A stretch of 64,000 nucleotides of DNA from Pedobacter sp. Hv1. GTDB taxonomy: Bacteria > Bacteroidota > Bacteroidia > Sphingobacteriales > Sphingobacteriaceae. The stretch lies in contig NZ_LLWP01000002.1 of NCBI RefSeq assembly GCF_001412215.1, positions 372,001-436,000 on the forward strand, given 5' to 3'. The position numbers and the translations under genes were made by a program. Below the pieces are notes generated by a model. That model made no database searches. It saw only the letters and a program-made list of their open reading frames with translations, and had not been told where the DNA came from. Shown piece by piece: positions 17,458 through 26,438 of this stretch (position 1 is its first letter; the number at the start of each line of letters is the position of its first letter).

Positions 17458-17638
17458 TCACAAATTTCAGCACCAACATAGAAATGTTTTCTTTAACCTA
17501 TGTTAGCGATTTTAATCCGTAGTTCAAAGAGATACCATTCCAATTGTAAAATGTTTTATATCAATATTTTAAAACAACCTCATTTACCTATATTTAAAAA
17601 TTAGTTAGATCAACTAATAAGGAACCGAACAAATTAAA

Positions 17639-19063
17639 ATGTCAATGAAAAAGATATTTACCATACTGGTAATGGTATTTGTTGTGCAAGCTTCATTTGC
17701 GCAAGATTTTGAACCAAAAGATTATTTGAGTAAAGAATTTCATGCAGGGCGTAGAGAGGCTTTACGCCAAATAATGCCCGAAAATTCGGTTATGGCAGTT
17801 TTTGCCTACCCTACCCGCAATTTCTCTAATGATGTAGATTATCTCTATCATCAAAATCCAGATCTCTATTACTTTACCGGTTATAAAGAGCCAGATGCTG
17901 TTTTGTTTATCTTTAAAGAGCCCCAGACAGATAACAAAGGCAATACTTACAGAGAACTGTTCTTTGTACAGAAAAGAGATCCACAGCAAGAAAGCTGGAA
18001 TGGTAAACGCTTAGGGGTTGAGGGTGTTAAAGAAAAATTGGGCATTAGCATGGCTTTTAATGGGAGCGACTTTAAAGATTTCCCTATTGATTTTTCGAAA
18101 TTCAAAACCATTATTGCCAGCCCACCGCCAGTAGGTGCCAATGGTACAGAAACAAATAAATTAAATGGTTTGGTTGCCTCTTTTATCAAAAAAACAAATG
18201 GGGCACCCACAAATGGTCAATGGCATTTTAAATTAACTGGTCAATTAAGAGAAATCAAAACACCAGAAGAAGTGCTCATGTTGCGTAAGGCCATTGAAAT
18301 TTCGTGCGAAGGACAAAATGAAGTAATGAAAGCAGCACATGCCAATATGAGTGAACTGGAAATACAGGGCCTACACGAGTTTGTACACAAAAAATATGGT
18401 GCAGAGAATGTGGGTTATGGTTCTATTATTGGTGCTGGCGAAAATGGCTGTATCCTGCATTATGTAACCAATACCAAAACAAAGGTGGGCAATTCTCTGA
18501 TTTTAATGGATGTAGGAGCAGAATACCATGGTTATACCGCCGATGTTACACGCACTATACCTGCAAATGGTAAATTTACGGCAAATGAAAAAGCCATTTA
18601 TCAAATCGTTTACGATGCGCAAGAGGCTGCATTTAAAACGTTAAAAGATGGCTCTACTTTTTCGAAGGCAGGCAGTGCTGCTAATGAAGTAATTGCCGAA
18701 GGCTTATTCAAACTTGGCATTATTAAAGATAAAAAAGACTTTAAAAAATATTATACCCACGGACTGGGGCACCACATTGGCTTAGATGTACACGATAGGG
18801 CGAACTCAAACACCTTAAAAACAAATATGGTGATGACTATTGAGCCTGGTATTTATATTGCCCCAAATAGTGATTGCGATCAAAAATGGTGGGGTATTGC
18901 AGTGCGTATTGAAGACGATCTGTTAATTACACCAGATGGTTACGAGCTACTTTCTGCTTTTGCACCAAGAAGCATAGCAGATGTTGAAAAGAAAATGGCA
19001 ATGAAAAGTGCTTTAGACGATTTTACATTACCTCCATTAAAGTCTGGTAAAACGCCAAAGTAG
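17639..19063 (+). CDS. Exported Xaa-Pro aminopeptidase (M24B)
   Basis: 474 residues. A signal peptide (about 1-21, ending SFAQ) shows it acts outside the cytoplasm, unlike E. coli PepP. It should remove N-terminal residues preceding proline. The N-terminal creatinase-like domain holds FAYPTRNFSNDVDYLYHQNPDLYYFTGY. The C-terminal pita-bread domain carries the five dinuclear-metal ligands: two Asp in MDVGAEYHGYTADVTRT, His in HGLGHHIGLDVHD, Glu in TIEPGIYI and Glu in VRIEDDLL. Either ATG (17639 or 17645) is possible. TATATTTA at 17590, one base off the -7 consensus, could be its promoter. Confidence 0.92.
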   Translation: MSMKKIFTILVMVFVVQASFAQDFEPKDYLSKEFHAGRREALRQIMPENSVMAVFAYPTRNFSNDVDYLYHQNPDLYYFTGYKEPDAVLFIFKEPQTDNKGNTYRELFFVQKRDPQQESWNGKRLGVEGVKEKLGISMAFNGSDFKDFPIDFSKFKTIIASPPPVGANGTETNKLNGLVASFIKKTNGAPTNGQWHFKLTGQLREIKTPEEVLMLRKAIEISCEGQNEVMKAAHANMSELEIQGLHEFVHKKYGAENVGYGSIIGAGENGCILHYVTNTKTKVGNSLILMDVGAEYHGYTADVTRTIPANGKFTANEKAIYQIVYDAQEAAFKTLKDGSTFSKAGSAANEVIAEGLFKLGIIKDKKDFKKYYTHGLGHHIGLDVHDRANSNTLKTNMVMTIEPGIYIAPNSDCDQKWWGIAVRIEDDLLITPDGYELLSAFAPRSIADVEKKMAMKSALDDFTLPPLKSGKTPK

Positions 19064-19098
19064 ATCATTTCGCATTCTTGAATGTGGAGGTTAAAAAA

Positions 19099-19524
19099 CT
19101 AAACTTTTTTTACCATTTTGAAGTGTTGGATACCTGCCTCTTCAAACTGCTCTCCTTCTGCTACAAAGCCAAATTTGGCATACAAGCTCATGGCATCTAA
19201 TTGTGCATTCAAATAGATATAACCTGCATCAGATGGCAGATCGTCTAAAGCTGTGGCTATTAAGGCTCTTCCTATGCCCTGTCCCCTAAAATCTTTAAGC
19301 ACAGCAAAACGCTCCAGTTTGTAACCTTTTTCTGTTTTACGCCACCTACATGCACCACAGGGATGATGGTCTGATAGGGCCAAAAAATGCGTCGAAACAT
19401 CTTCATTTTCCCATTCTAGTTCTGGCGGGCAATTTTGCTCATCCACAAAAACAATTTTGCGAATGGCAAATACCTTTTCCAATTCTTCTTTAGTTGTTGC
19501 TTTTTGTACGTGAAGTGTGTCCAT
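19099..19524 (-). CDS. GNAT-family N-acetyltransferase (YitI/YjcF-like)
   Basis: 141 residues. The start IRKIVFVDEQNCPPELEWENED and the following THFLALSDHHPCGACRWR are typical of the ElaA/YjcF-like GNAT group, and RFAVLKDFRGQGIGRALIATAL (near residue 75) is the acetyl-CoA loop. Substrate unknown. Its first 35 bases overlap the end of the upstream permease gene on the same strand, an unusually long overlap that implies translational coupling. Moving the start downstream would cut into the conserved first strand, so the overlap is probably real. Confidence 0.85.
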   Translation of the reverse strand: MDTLHVQKATTKEELEKVFAIRKIVFVDEQNCPPELEWENEDVSTHFLALSDHHPCGACRWRKTEKGYKLERFAVLKDFRGQGIGRALIATALDDLPSDAGYIYLNAQLDAMSLYAKFGFVAEGEQFEEAGIQHFKMVKKV

Positions 19525-20002
19525 CTTTTCTATCCTTTTTAGTGCCTTTAATTTTTTTCAACTTCAATTCGGTCAATTCTTCAGCTGCATCAATAGAGTG
19601 CGAACAATGGATATCTGTTTCCTTTTTGGCCAAAGCCGATAAGGTGACATAAAATTTGTGCAACTGATCCAATTCTATTTCTGTTAGGTCTTCAATATCT
19701 ACCATCCGATTACTGGCATGTTCGTGGGCGGCAATCAATTCATTTAATTTTAACTGAATGGCCTTGCTGTCTTTATTTTGGGATTTCTGTATCAAAAACA
19801 CCATTAAAAACGTAATAATTGTTGTTCCCGTATTGATCACCAATTGCCAGGTTTCAGAATAATCAAAAACCGGACCTGTTAGCGCCCACAAAACCACAAT
19901 GAAAGTGGCTGCTAAAAATGCATAAGAACTTCCGGTAAACTTTGTTGCTGCATTGGCAAAATCTTCGAATAGATTGCTTTTCTTTTGATTGTTGGTTTCC
20001 AT
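19490..20002 (-). CDS. Low-affinity iron permease family (FET4-like) membrane protein
   Basis: 170 residues. Two membrane helices (about 24-44 and 54-72) bracket GPVFDYSETWQLVINTGTTIITFLMVFLIQKSQNKDSKA, the signature of the PF04120 family named after yeast Fet4. Bacterial members are short and their transport activity is not demonstrated. The charged C-terminus (KLKKIKGTKKDRKDGHTSRTKSNN) is basic. It overlaps the GNAT gene by 35 bases, suggesting an operon. Confidence 0.85.
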   Translation of the reverse strand: METNNQKKSNLFEDFANAATKFTGSSYAFLAATFIVVLWALTGPVFDYSETWQLVINTGTTIITFLMVFLIQKSQNKDSKAIQLKLNELIAAHEHASNRMVDIEDLTEIELDQLHKFYVTLSALAKKETDIHCSHSIDAAEELTELKLKKIKGTKKDRKDGHTSRTKSNN

Positions 20003-20071
20003 TAAGATATCATTGGTTTTAGATATGATTGGTCTAATTTTTACTATTGGTTAGCGATTAAACAATTACAG

Positions 20072-20108
20072 CAAAAAAAAGCGTAACAAGTTAAATCTCG
20101 TTACGCTT
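20072..20108 (-). terminator. Rho-independent terminator after the aldolase gene
   Basis: On the minus strand AAGCGTAAC pairs with GTTACGCTT around a 12-base loop and is followed by eight Ts. It lies 45 bases beyond the aldolase stop codon. Confidence 0.9.
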
Positions 20109-20153
20109 GATGTTATGTTTAAACACTTAGCTTAAGAAAATGTTTGCAATTGC

Positions 20154-21233
20154 TTACAATTTATCGTTGGCATTGATGCAATTCAAATCTTCAAAAGCAA
20201 CAGTTAAACGTTTCACAAATTCCTCTTCGCCTTTGCGTAACCAAACACGAGGGTCATAATATTTTTTATTTGGCTTATCTTCTCCATCAGGGTTACCAAT
20301 TTGCCCTTGTAAAAAGGCTTCGTTCTTTTTGTAGTACTCTAAAATACCTTCCCAAAATGCCCATTGCATATCAGTATCGATATTCATTTTAATAGCTCCA
20401 TAAGAAATTGCTTCTCTAATTTCTTCCTGCGAAGAACCAGAACCACCATGGAATACAAAATTTACTGGTTTTTCTGCACTCAAATTAAATTTCTCTTTCA
20501 CAAAATCTTGAGAGTTTTTCAAGATTACTGGTTGTAATTTTACGTTACCAGGTTTATACACACCGTGTACATTACCAAATGCAGCTGCAATGGTAAAACG
20601 ATCGCTCACTTTGCTCAATTCTTCGTAAGCATAAGCTACTTCGGCTGGTTGCGTATATAATTTAGAGCTATCTACATCGCTATTATCTACCCCATCCTCT
20701 TCTCCACCTGTAACTCCTAATTCAATTTCAATGGTCATACCCATTTTGCTCATGCGCTCTAGGTATTTCACACAAATTTCCATGTTTTCTTCAATCGGCT
20801 CTTCAGAAAGGTCCAACATGTGCGAAGAAAATAAAGGCTTTCCTGTTTCAGCAAAGAATTTTTCACCATGTGTTAAAAGGCCATCAATCCAAGGTAATAG
20901 TTTTTTCGCAGCATGGTCTGTATGTAAAACTACGGCCACACCATAATGCTCTGCCAATAAATGAACATGTTTAGCTGCAGAAACGGCGCCTAAAACGCAA
21001 GCATTCAAGTTATCGTTATTTAATGTTTTACCTGCATAAAACTGTGCACCGCCATTTGAAAGTTGGATCATTACTGGCGAGTTTACCGCCTTTGCCGTTT
21101 CCATTACTGCATTGATAGTATTGGTACCAGTAACGTTTACCGCTGGTAATGCAAATTGATGTTTTTTAGCCTGCTCAAATAATTCCTGAACGGCTGCTCC
21201 GTAAATTACGCCTTTATAGCCTTTTAAACTCAT
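20154..21233 (-). CDS. fbaA: Class II fructose-bisphosphate aldolase
   Basis: 359 residues, matching the longer class IIA FbaA enzymes. It splits fructose 1,6-bisphosphate in glycolysis and runs the reverse reaction in gluconeogenesis. Catalytic D106 and zinc ligand H107 are in VVLHTDHAAKKLLP; further metal ligands are in EIELGVTGGEEDGVD and FGNVHGVYKPGNV; the phosphate loop FHGGSGSSQEEI is intact. It is flanked by its own terminator, so it is probably transcribed alone. Confidence 0.97.
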   Translation of the reverse strand: MSLKGYKGVIYGAAVQELFEQAKKHQFALPAVNVTGTNTINAVMETAKAVNSPVMIQLSNGGAQFYAGKTLNNDNLNACVLGAVSAAKHVHLLAEHYGVAVVLHTDHAAKKLLPWIDGLLTHGEKFFAETGKPLFSSHMLDLSEEPIEENMEICVKYLERMSKMGMTIEIELGVTGGEEDGVDNSDVDSSKLYTQPAEVAYAYEELSKVSDRFTIAAAFGNVHGVYKPGNVKLQPVILKNSQDFVKEKFNLSAEKPVNFVFHGGSGSSQEEIREAISYGAIKMNIDTDMQWAFWEGILEYYKKNEAFLQGQIGNPDGEDKPNKKYYDPRVWLRKGEEEFVKRLTVAFEDLNCINANDKL

Positions 21234-21386
21234 TTCTATTCTGTTTTGTATGTTCCGAAGTTATAAAAAAAATCGCAATTTGCAGTATCCACTTTCAGTT
21301 TTTGCATACCTATGGATAATTGTGAATGTTAACGGACAAACTAAAAAAAAAATCGTTTCTTTGTAATCGCATTTTTGAAAAGTAAC

Positions 21387-22232
21387 ATGGCTTGGTTTAA
21401 GAGAGAAAAAAAAGGGATCAGTACCACAACCGAAGAAAAGAAAGAAGCACCAGATGGCTTGTGGAACAAGTGCCCAAATTGTAAAAAAGCACTGCACAGT
21501 GCCGATTTAATAGAAAACAGATATGTTTGTCACTACTGTGATTATCATTTAAGAATAGGTTCAAAAGAATATTTTCAGGTACTTTTTGATAACAACGAGT
21601 TTACAGAGCTTTTTGCAAACCTTACTTCTGGAGACCCTTTAAACTTTACAGATAGTAAACCTTATACGGATAGAATTATAGAAACTACTGCAAAAACAGG
21701 CCTAAAAGATGCTATTCGTGCAGCACATGGTAAAGTTGATGGGCAGGAGTTAATGGTAGCTTGTATGGATTTTGCCTTTATTGGTGGTTCTATGGGCTCT
21801 GTAGTAGGCGAAAAGATTGCTCGTTCTATCGATTATAGCTTAAAACACAAGGTTCCATTTTTGATGATCTCTAAATCTGGTGGTGCCCGTATGATGGAAG
21901 CTGCATTTTCGTTAATGCAAATGGCTAAAACATCGGCTAAGTTGGCTTTATTAAGTCAAGCTAAAATTCCTTACATTTCTTTACTAACCGACCCTACAAC
22001 TGGTGGTGTTACGGCTTCTTATGCCATGTTGGGCGATATTAACATTGCTGAACCGGGTGCTTTGATCGGCTTTGCCGGACCTCGTGTAATTAAAGAAACC
22101 ATTAAAAAAGATTTACCTAAAGGCTTCCAAACTTCGGAGTTTGTTTTGGAGCATGGCTTTTTAGATTTCATTGTAGACAGAAGAGAGATGAAGGCTAAAT
22201 TGGCTACTTTCTTAAAAATGATGAAGAATTAG
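21387..22232 (+). CDS. accD: Acetyl-CoA carboxylase carboxyltransferase subunit beta
   Basis: 281 residues. Together with AccA it transfers the carboxyl group from biotin to acetyl-CoA, the committed step of fatty-acid synthesis. An N-terminal four-cysteine zinc ribbon (C29, C32, C48, C51) is complete. The carboxyltransferase core follows, with [56 protein letters not shown] and the ending [16 protein letters not shown]. The ATG at 21387 is preferred over the TTG at 21375. A terminator-like hairpin lies 70 bases after the stop. Confidence 0.97.
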   Translation: MAWFKREKKGISTTTEEKKEAPDGLWNKCPNCKKALHSADLIENRYVCHYCDYHLRIGSKEYFQVLFDNNEFTELFANLTSGDPLNFTDSKPYTDRIIETTAKTGLKDAIRAAHGKVDGQELMVACMDFAFIGGSMGSVVGEKIARSIDYSLKHKVPFLMISKSGGARMMEAAFSLMQMAKTSAKLALLSQAKIPYISLLTDPTTGGVTASYAMLGDINIAEPGALIGFAGPRVIKETIKKDLPKGFQTSEFVLEHGFLDFIVDRREMKAKLATFLKMMKN

Positions 22233-22300
22233 AAGTTCATTGGTTCACTTGTATCAATAGTTCAATTGTTCATTGGTATTGGGCCACTCATAAAATATAT

Positions 22301-22337
22301 AAAAGCAGGGTTGAGTTTATCAGTCCTGCTTTTTTTG
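22301..22337 (+). terminator. Rho-independent terminator after accD
   Basis: AAAAGCAGG pairs with CCTGCTTTT around a 15-base loop, followed by a run of Ts (seven in total). Confidence 0.75.
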
Positions 22338-22474
22338 TTTGGGGTTAATTTGTATTAAACCACATAGAAAACTCAGAATAGCAAGAGATTGAAACATTAA
22401 GGCATTAAGGAGGCTTAAGCTTTTCGTAGTTAAAACTTATATATTACTATGTGGTTTTATATTACAATTTAGCT

Positions 22475-22580
22475 TCCGTTGGCGTCCCCGCCAATGGACA
22501 TAAAATAAACTATCTGCAATACGCAACCATTAACTCACCTTTATCCTTACATTCGCTTTGGCGAGGACGCCAAAGGCTGC
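22475..22580. repeat. Inverted-repeat element flanked by direct repeats
   Basis: The left end GTTGGCGTCCCCGCCAATGG and the right end GCTTTGGCGAGGACGCCAAAGG are imperfect reverse complements about 70 bases apart; each end is also a small palindrome (TTGGCG/CGCCAA). ACCACATAGAAAA-type words flank it on both sides. No open frame is inside. Confidence 0.6.
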
Positions 22581-22781
22581 AGTAGTAAGTTTTTGTGGTT
22601 GATACACACCACATAGGTACATAGGACACATAGAAAATTCAGCATGACAAAGGTTTGAAACATTTGCAGTTTACGATTGAACTTATGAACTAATAAACCA
22701 ATGAACTATTGACCAATGAACAATTGAACTGACGAACCAACAAACTAATTCCTTATATTTAAGCAATCAATCCTTTTTATA

Positions 22782-23519
22782 ATGAACAAGCTATTCCTAT
22801 TTGTATTCACACTTACCTTCTTTAACCATTTTCAATCGAAGGAAATCACCCCTCCTCAAAAACCAAAAGCCATTGTAGTTTGGCAACCTTCACATCAAAC
22901 TGATACCGGAAAAGATTTTAGCGAAGCCAAAACCTGCAATGGCATTGTTGAAGCTGCGATGGCCAGTAAACCCAAATTAAAAGAATATAAGGTATGGAGT
23001 TTAGACCAACCCAATTTGCACCACAGCAATGTAGGGAGCAATACCATTATCGAACATACTTCGGCTATTATTGATGGCAAAATATCAGGTTATGCCTACG
23101 AACTACAAGAATCGAATAAAAGAAAACCTGATGTTTTTATTGCAGTACATAACAATGGTGGCACCAAACGACATGCCATTTGGGGTTTTATCCACGAAGG
23201 TGACGCCTATGAAGCGGAGAACAGGGTGCTAGCTGCCCGATTAATTGCTGCTGTAAGTGCGGTTACCGACCTAGAAAACAGAGGTGTACAACTAGATAGC
23301 TCTACAGGCAGAAATGACTATATCTGCAAAGGCACAGGCAAAAGAGGTTTTTATAGCCTTGATGAAAATGTAAATACGGCAAAATACCGAGTACTTTTAG
23401 AAGTTGGCGACAATGGGGTAAGTAAAGACTTTTTAGAAAACCCAGCCAACCAGAAAAAAATGGGCGAAGCGATTAAAGCCGAACTGGCCAAATGGATGGC
23501 AGAGAAAAATCTAGATTAA
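22782..23519 (+). CDS. Secreted N-acetylmuramoyl-L-alanine amidase-like protein
   Basis: 245 residues with an N-terminal hydrophobic signal (about 1-18). Although diverged, it follows the Amidase_3 zinc-hydrolase pattern: H38 in WQPSHQTDTG, a Glu (E57 is the best candidate), H123 in AVHNNGG (in place of the usual IHAN) and E207 in RVLLEVGDNGVS (in place of the usual catalytic E in LVEIGF/Y). It would cleave the amide between MurNAc and the stem peptide in cell-wall remodelling. Motif spacing supports the call, but sequence identity to known amidases appears low. Confidence 0.6.
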   Translation: MNKLFLFVFTLTFFNHFQSKEITPPQKPKAIVVWQPSHQTDTGKDFSEAKTCNGIVEAAMASKPKLKEYKVWSLDQPNLHHSNVGSNTIIEHTSAIIDGKISGYAYELQESNKRKPDVFIAVHNNGGTKRHAIWGFIHEGDAYEAENRVLAARLIAAVSAVTDLENRGVQLDSSTGRNDYICKGTGKRGFYSLDENVNTAKYRVLLEVGDNGVSKDFLENPANQKKMGEAIKAELAKWMAEKNLD

Positions 23520-23520
23520 A

Positions 23521-23556
23521 AAATAAGGGTTGGACTATACATCTTTCGTCCAACCC
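23521..23556 (-). terminator. Terminator at the 3' end of the PUL
   Basis: On the minus strand GGGTTGGAC pairs with GTCCAACCC around a 12-base loop and is followed by TTATTTTTT. It lies just beyond the epimerase stop codon, so it probably ends the long minus-strand operon. Confidence 0.75.
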
Positions 23557-23591
23557 CCTCTAAACTTATATATTGGTTATTTGCAAAAAGG

Positions 23592-24782
23592 CTAACTTTT
23601 TACGGCTTCCATGGTGCTGTTCTTTTGCTCAACACCTTGTAAGGTTTTATACACTTGTAACAATGCTCTAGGCACATGGAAAGCACATTTCCACTTCCCT
23701 CCTTTTAACGGCAACAATACCTTTCCTTGTCTATCAAGGTAACCATACCATTCTCCATGTTCTGGATCGCGGAAATTGGCCCATGAATATTCATGTAATC
23801 TTTCAAACCACTCTTTACAGGCCTCATTACCTGTTAAGGCATATCCCTTGGCCATACATACCAGTGCTTCTAAATGCACCCACCACAACTTCTGGTCCCA
23901 CTCTAATTGTTGTACAGGGTAACCTTTAACATCCATAAAATAAAAGATACCGCCATGTTCTTGATCCCAACCATAGTTTAAACTGCGGAGTGCAATTTCT
24001 GTAGCTCTTTCTATTAGTTTTTGGTCATTTAACCTTACTCCTAAATCCATGATAAACCACATGGCCTCAATAATATGTCCTGGGTTGATCAAACGCCCAT
24101 CAAACGAATCGGAGAATGAACCATCAATGCCTACATTTTCTAAGATCAAACCACTCTCGGCATGGTAAAATACATCCATTACCTCATGTATTACATCTTT
24201 CAATAAATCATCTACCAGTTTTTTATCTAATAAATGCTCCATCTCTAACGAAAGATTGCTCAAGATCATGGGCAAGGCAAAGTTTTTCAATGCACGTGTA
24301 CCTGGGTAAGCCTTATTGTATTTTCCTTTAGGGTTATCACGGCGTTTCAAAATATTGAAAAAGGTGGTTTTGGCTATTTCTGCATATCGCTCTTGCGGAT
24401 CTACTTTATACAATGCGGCAAAGGCCATACTTGCAAAACAATCTGAGAAGATATTGTAAGGCTGTACCAAAGGCTTACCTTCTCTATTTAAGGTAAAATA
24501 CCAGTTCCCTTCTGCATCTCTACCATGTTTTTCTAAGAAATCGGCTCCATGTTTTGCCATTTCCAACCACTCTGGTCTGGCTTCTTGTAATTTGTATAGG
24601 GTTGCAAAAGTCCATACTTCTCGGGCTTGCAGCCACATAAATTTATCCGTATCAAAAACGTTTCCTGAACGATCTAAACAGTTGAAATACCCCCCATATT
24701 CTTCATCTTTGGAATGTTTCATCCAAAATGGCATTACATTTTCTATTAATTCTTTCTCGTAAATTTCACTATAGTTCTTCAT
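23592..24782 (-). CDS. N-acylglucosamine 2-epimerase
   Basis: 396 residues of the AGE superfamily (alpha/alpha-barrel). The blocks MPFWMKHSKDEEYGGYFNCL, TDKFMWLQAREVWTFATLY, PYNIFSDCFASMAFAALY and NPKGKYNKAYPGTR match N-acetylglucosamine 2-epimerases rather than cellobiose 2-epimerases. It should interconvert ManNAc and GlcNAc in the cytoplasm; there is no signal peptide. In Bacteroides the NanE enzyme of this type works after sialate lyase, but no lyase is present here. The start at 24782 lies 8 bases after the stop of the DUF4434 gene, showing tight operon coupling. It is the last gene of the PUL. Confidence 0.88.
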   Translation of the reverse strand: MKNYSEIYEKELIENVMPFWMKHSKDEEYGGYFNCLDRSGNVFDTDKFMWLQAREVWTFATLYKLQEARPEWLEMAKHGADFLEKHGRDAEGNWYFTLNREGKPLVQPYNIFSDCFASMAFAALYKVDPQERYAEIAKTTFFNILKRRDNPKGKYNKAYPGTRALKNFALPMILSNLSLEMEHLLDKKLVDDLLKDVIHEVMDVFYHAESGLILENVGIDGSFSDSFDGRLINPGHIIEAMWFIMDLGVRLNDQKLIERATEIALRSLNYGWDQEHGGIFYFMDVKGYPVQQLEWDQKLWWVHLEALVCMAKGYALTGNEACKEWFERLHEYSWANFRDPEHGEWYGYLDRQGKVLLPLKGGKWKCAFHVPRALLQVYKTLQGVEQKNSTMEAVKS

Positions 24783-24790
24783 CGTTGCGA

Positions 24791-25729
24791 TCAAATTTTC
24801 AATCCTTGTAGGTATTCTTTATATCTGTTAAATAAATGTCCGGCCTGAGCATAGGCAGACTGTGGGCTCATAAAATGAGAGAATTCAAAGGTGATGGCCT
24901 TATCGTAACCAGCTTTTCTGGCAGCCTCTAGTTTGAGGCGAAGTTTTTCAAATTTGATGGGTAAAAATTTAATGGGCATATCTCTGTCGAAACTTTCTGC
25001 GTTGGTCCAACATTGCAAACCGTATTGATCTGCTATCTTTTTATTTACAGCAAAAAAATCGTCCAATTCATGGTAATCGATATGTCCATCTTGAAAGGCA
25101 ACAGCATCTACTGCACCACTAATGCCCTGAAAAATATCTCCCCATTCTTTTTCATGTTCTTGTAAAGAGACTGAGTCATTTTTAGAAAGCTGGGCCGAAG
25201 CCGCCATCACCGCCTTTTTACCATCAATCCATGGCGATATCAATGTTGGCAAACCACCACTTACATCTTTACATTGCTGCCCGAGCGTACGGAAAGCTTC
25301 AGTAGCCCCTTTGGTACCTCTGCTAATTTCCATGCTCAAATACCAACCTCCAAAGCTTTTGTAATGACCATATTGTTTCCATACTTCATCAATTACATAA
25401 CGGTTGGCATCTATTTCGTGGCCCATGTCTCCTGTATCCCAATATTTGCCACTGTCGTACAGTCCGAAATAGAATTTCATTCCATATTTATCGGCCAGTT
25501 GCAGGTACATTTCTACCAAATCTACTGGTGGCTGATAACAGCCTTGTTTTTCTTGGAGGTATAAAGACGGGTAAGTAATAAACCTCCGATAGCCACTTCT
25601 AATCAGGATGACGGTATCAATACCAACAGATTTCATGTGGGCAAAATCGCGATCCCATTCCTGTCTGCCCCAATTCTGGTGCGGAATGTCATGAGAGATC
25701 TCGTCTATAAATGTTCCAGTAATTTTCAT
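24791..25729 (-). CDS. DUF4434 protein, TIM-barrel glycosidase-like
   Basis: 312 residues without a signal peptide, so cytoplasmic. The N-terminal block GTFIDEISHDIPHQNWGRQEW with WDRDFAHMKSVGIDTVILIRSGYRRF is characteristic of DUF4434, a family predicted to adopt a glycoside-hydrolase-like TIM barrel. Downstream strands (FYFGLYDSGKYW, FGGWYLSMEISRGT, TLISPWIDGKK, AVAFQDGHIDY, CWTNAESFDRDMP, ITFEFSHFMSPQS) fit alternating barrel strands with acidic residues at their ends. No biochemical function is known to me. It sits 4 bases from the SGNH gene upstream and 8 from the epimerase downstream, so it probably prepares the epimerase substrate. Confidence 0.75.
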   Translation of the reverse strand: MKITGTFIDEISHDIPHQNWGRQEWDRDFAHMKSVGIDTVILIRSGYRRFITYPSLYLQEKQGCYQPPVDLVEMYLQLADKYGMKFYFGLYDSGKYWDTGDMGHEIDANRYVIDEVWKQYGHYKSFGGWYLSMEISRGTKGATEAFRTLGQQCKDVSGGLPTLISPWIDGKKAVMAASAQLSKNDSVSLQEHEKEWGDIFQGISGAVDAVAFQDGHIDYHELDDFFAVNKKIADQYGLQCWTNAESFDRDMPIKFLPIKFEKLRLKLEAARKAGYDKAITFEFSHFMSPQSAYAQAGHLFNRYKEYLQGLKI

Positions 25730-25733
25730 GCGA

Positions 25734-26420
25734 TTACAGGTATTTTTTCTTTTTTAAATAATCAACCCAAAGCACATAAGCCGGCGGATTGATGTGAATG
25801 CCATCAATGGTTAATTCTGGTTTAATGTTGCCCTTGCCATCATTAAATACCTCGTGCAGGTTGATGAAAGTTAAATTATACTTACTGGCAATGGCTTTGA
25901 TTTTTTCATTAAGTTCAACAATCAAATGCCCTTTATTTTTAAGGTAGGCTGCTTTTAATATCTCATCGTTCATTGGCAGTACGCTCTGTAGGTATAATTT
26001 TGTTTTTGGCGATCCCTTTATAAAACGTTGAACAATTTTTTCGTAATTCTCGGCAATCACAGTTACTGGAAGATTACGTCCAATGTCGTTGATGCCAATT
26101 AGCAAAAACAATTTGCTTGGCTTACTTGCAATAATGGGTTCAATTCTGGCCAATACACCAAAGGTATTATCGCCACCAATGCCCCTGTTCATTACCACCT
26201 TGCCCGGCAGCAATTCGTGCCACATGCCACGCTCTGTAATGCTGTTTCCTAAAAAAACAATGGCATTAGGGGTTTGTGGAAGGGTAACAAATAGTTCCAT
26301 TCTTCCCTGATAGTAAGTATTGTTGTAACTGCTATCGATCTTTACCGTTTGGGCACTGGCCAATGAAGCAGCTAGGGTACAGCAACCGAATAGTGTGGCA
26401 AATAGGTAATTTATTTTCAT
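25734..26420 (-). CDS. Exported SGNH/GDSL esterase (copy 2)
   Basis: 228 residues. A signal peptide (about 1-23, ending ASAQ) sends it to the periplasm. The SGNH blocks are FLGNSITERGMW (serine nucleophile, block I), NRGIGGDN (glycine, block II), LLIGINDIGRN (asparagine, block III) and TIDGIHINPPAY (Asp-His, block V). Such enzymes remove acetyl or other acyl groups from sugars. It is a tandem paralogue of the gene at 26439-27116 with the same block order, so the pair arose by duplication. Specificity (for example O-acetylated amino sugars) is inferred from the PUL context only. Confidence 0.85.
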   Translation of the reverse strand: MKINYLFATLFGCCTLAASLASAQTVKIDSSYNNTYYQGRMELFVTLPQTPNAIVFLGNSITERGMWHELLPGKVVMNRGIGGDNTFGVLARIEPIIASKPSKLFLLIGINDIGRNLPVTVIAENYEKIVQRFIKGSPKTKLYLQSVLPMNDEILKAAYLKNKGHLIVELNEKIKAIASKYNLTFINLHEVFNDGKGNIKPELTIDGIHINPPAYVLWVDYLKKKKYL

Positions 26421-26438
26421 GTTGTTGAGTTTTAAATA

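Larger units (their letters stand above)
22233..22781. other. Intergenic region with repeats and a terminator
   Basis: About 550 bases without a gene. It holds the accD terminator (22301-22337), an imperfect inverted repeat element (22475-22580), two copies of an ACCACATAGAAAACTCAG-like word on either side of it (about 22357 and 22625), and runs of words such as CAATGAAC and GAACTAATAAACCAATGAAC (22260-22290, 22680-22745). Confidence 0.65.

Noticed and set aside
23592..24782. Epimerase as cellobiose 2-epimerase
   Set aside because: Blocks such as TDKFMWLQAREVW and NPKGKYNKAYPGTR match N-acylglucosamine 2-epimerases, and no mannosylglucose phosphorylase (GH130) is nearby.
24791..25729. 312-residue protein as sialate lyase NanA
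   Set aside because: Length and place fit, but the lyase motifs of the DHDPS family (such as a GSTGE block and the catalytic Lys context) are absent; the sequence matches DUF4434.
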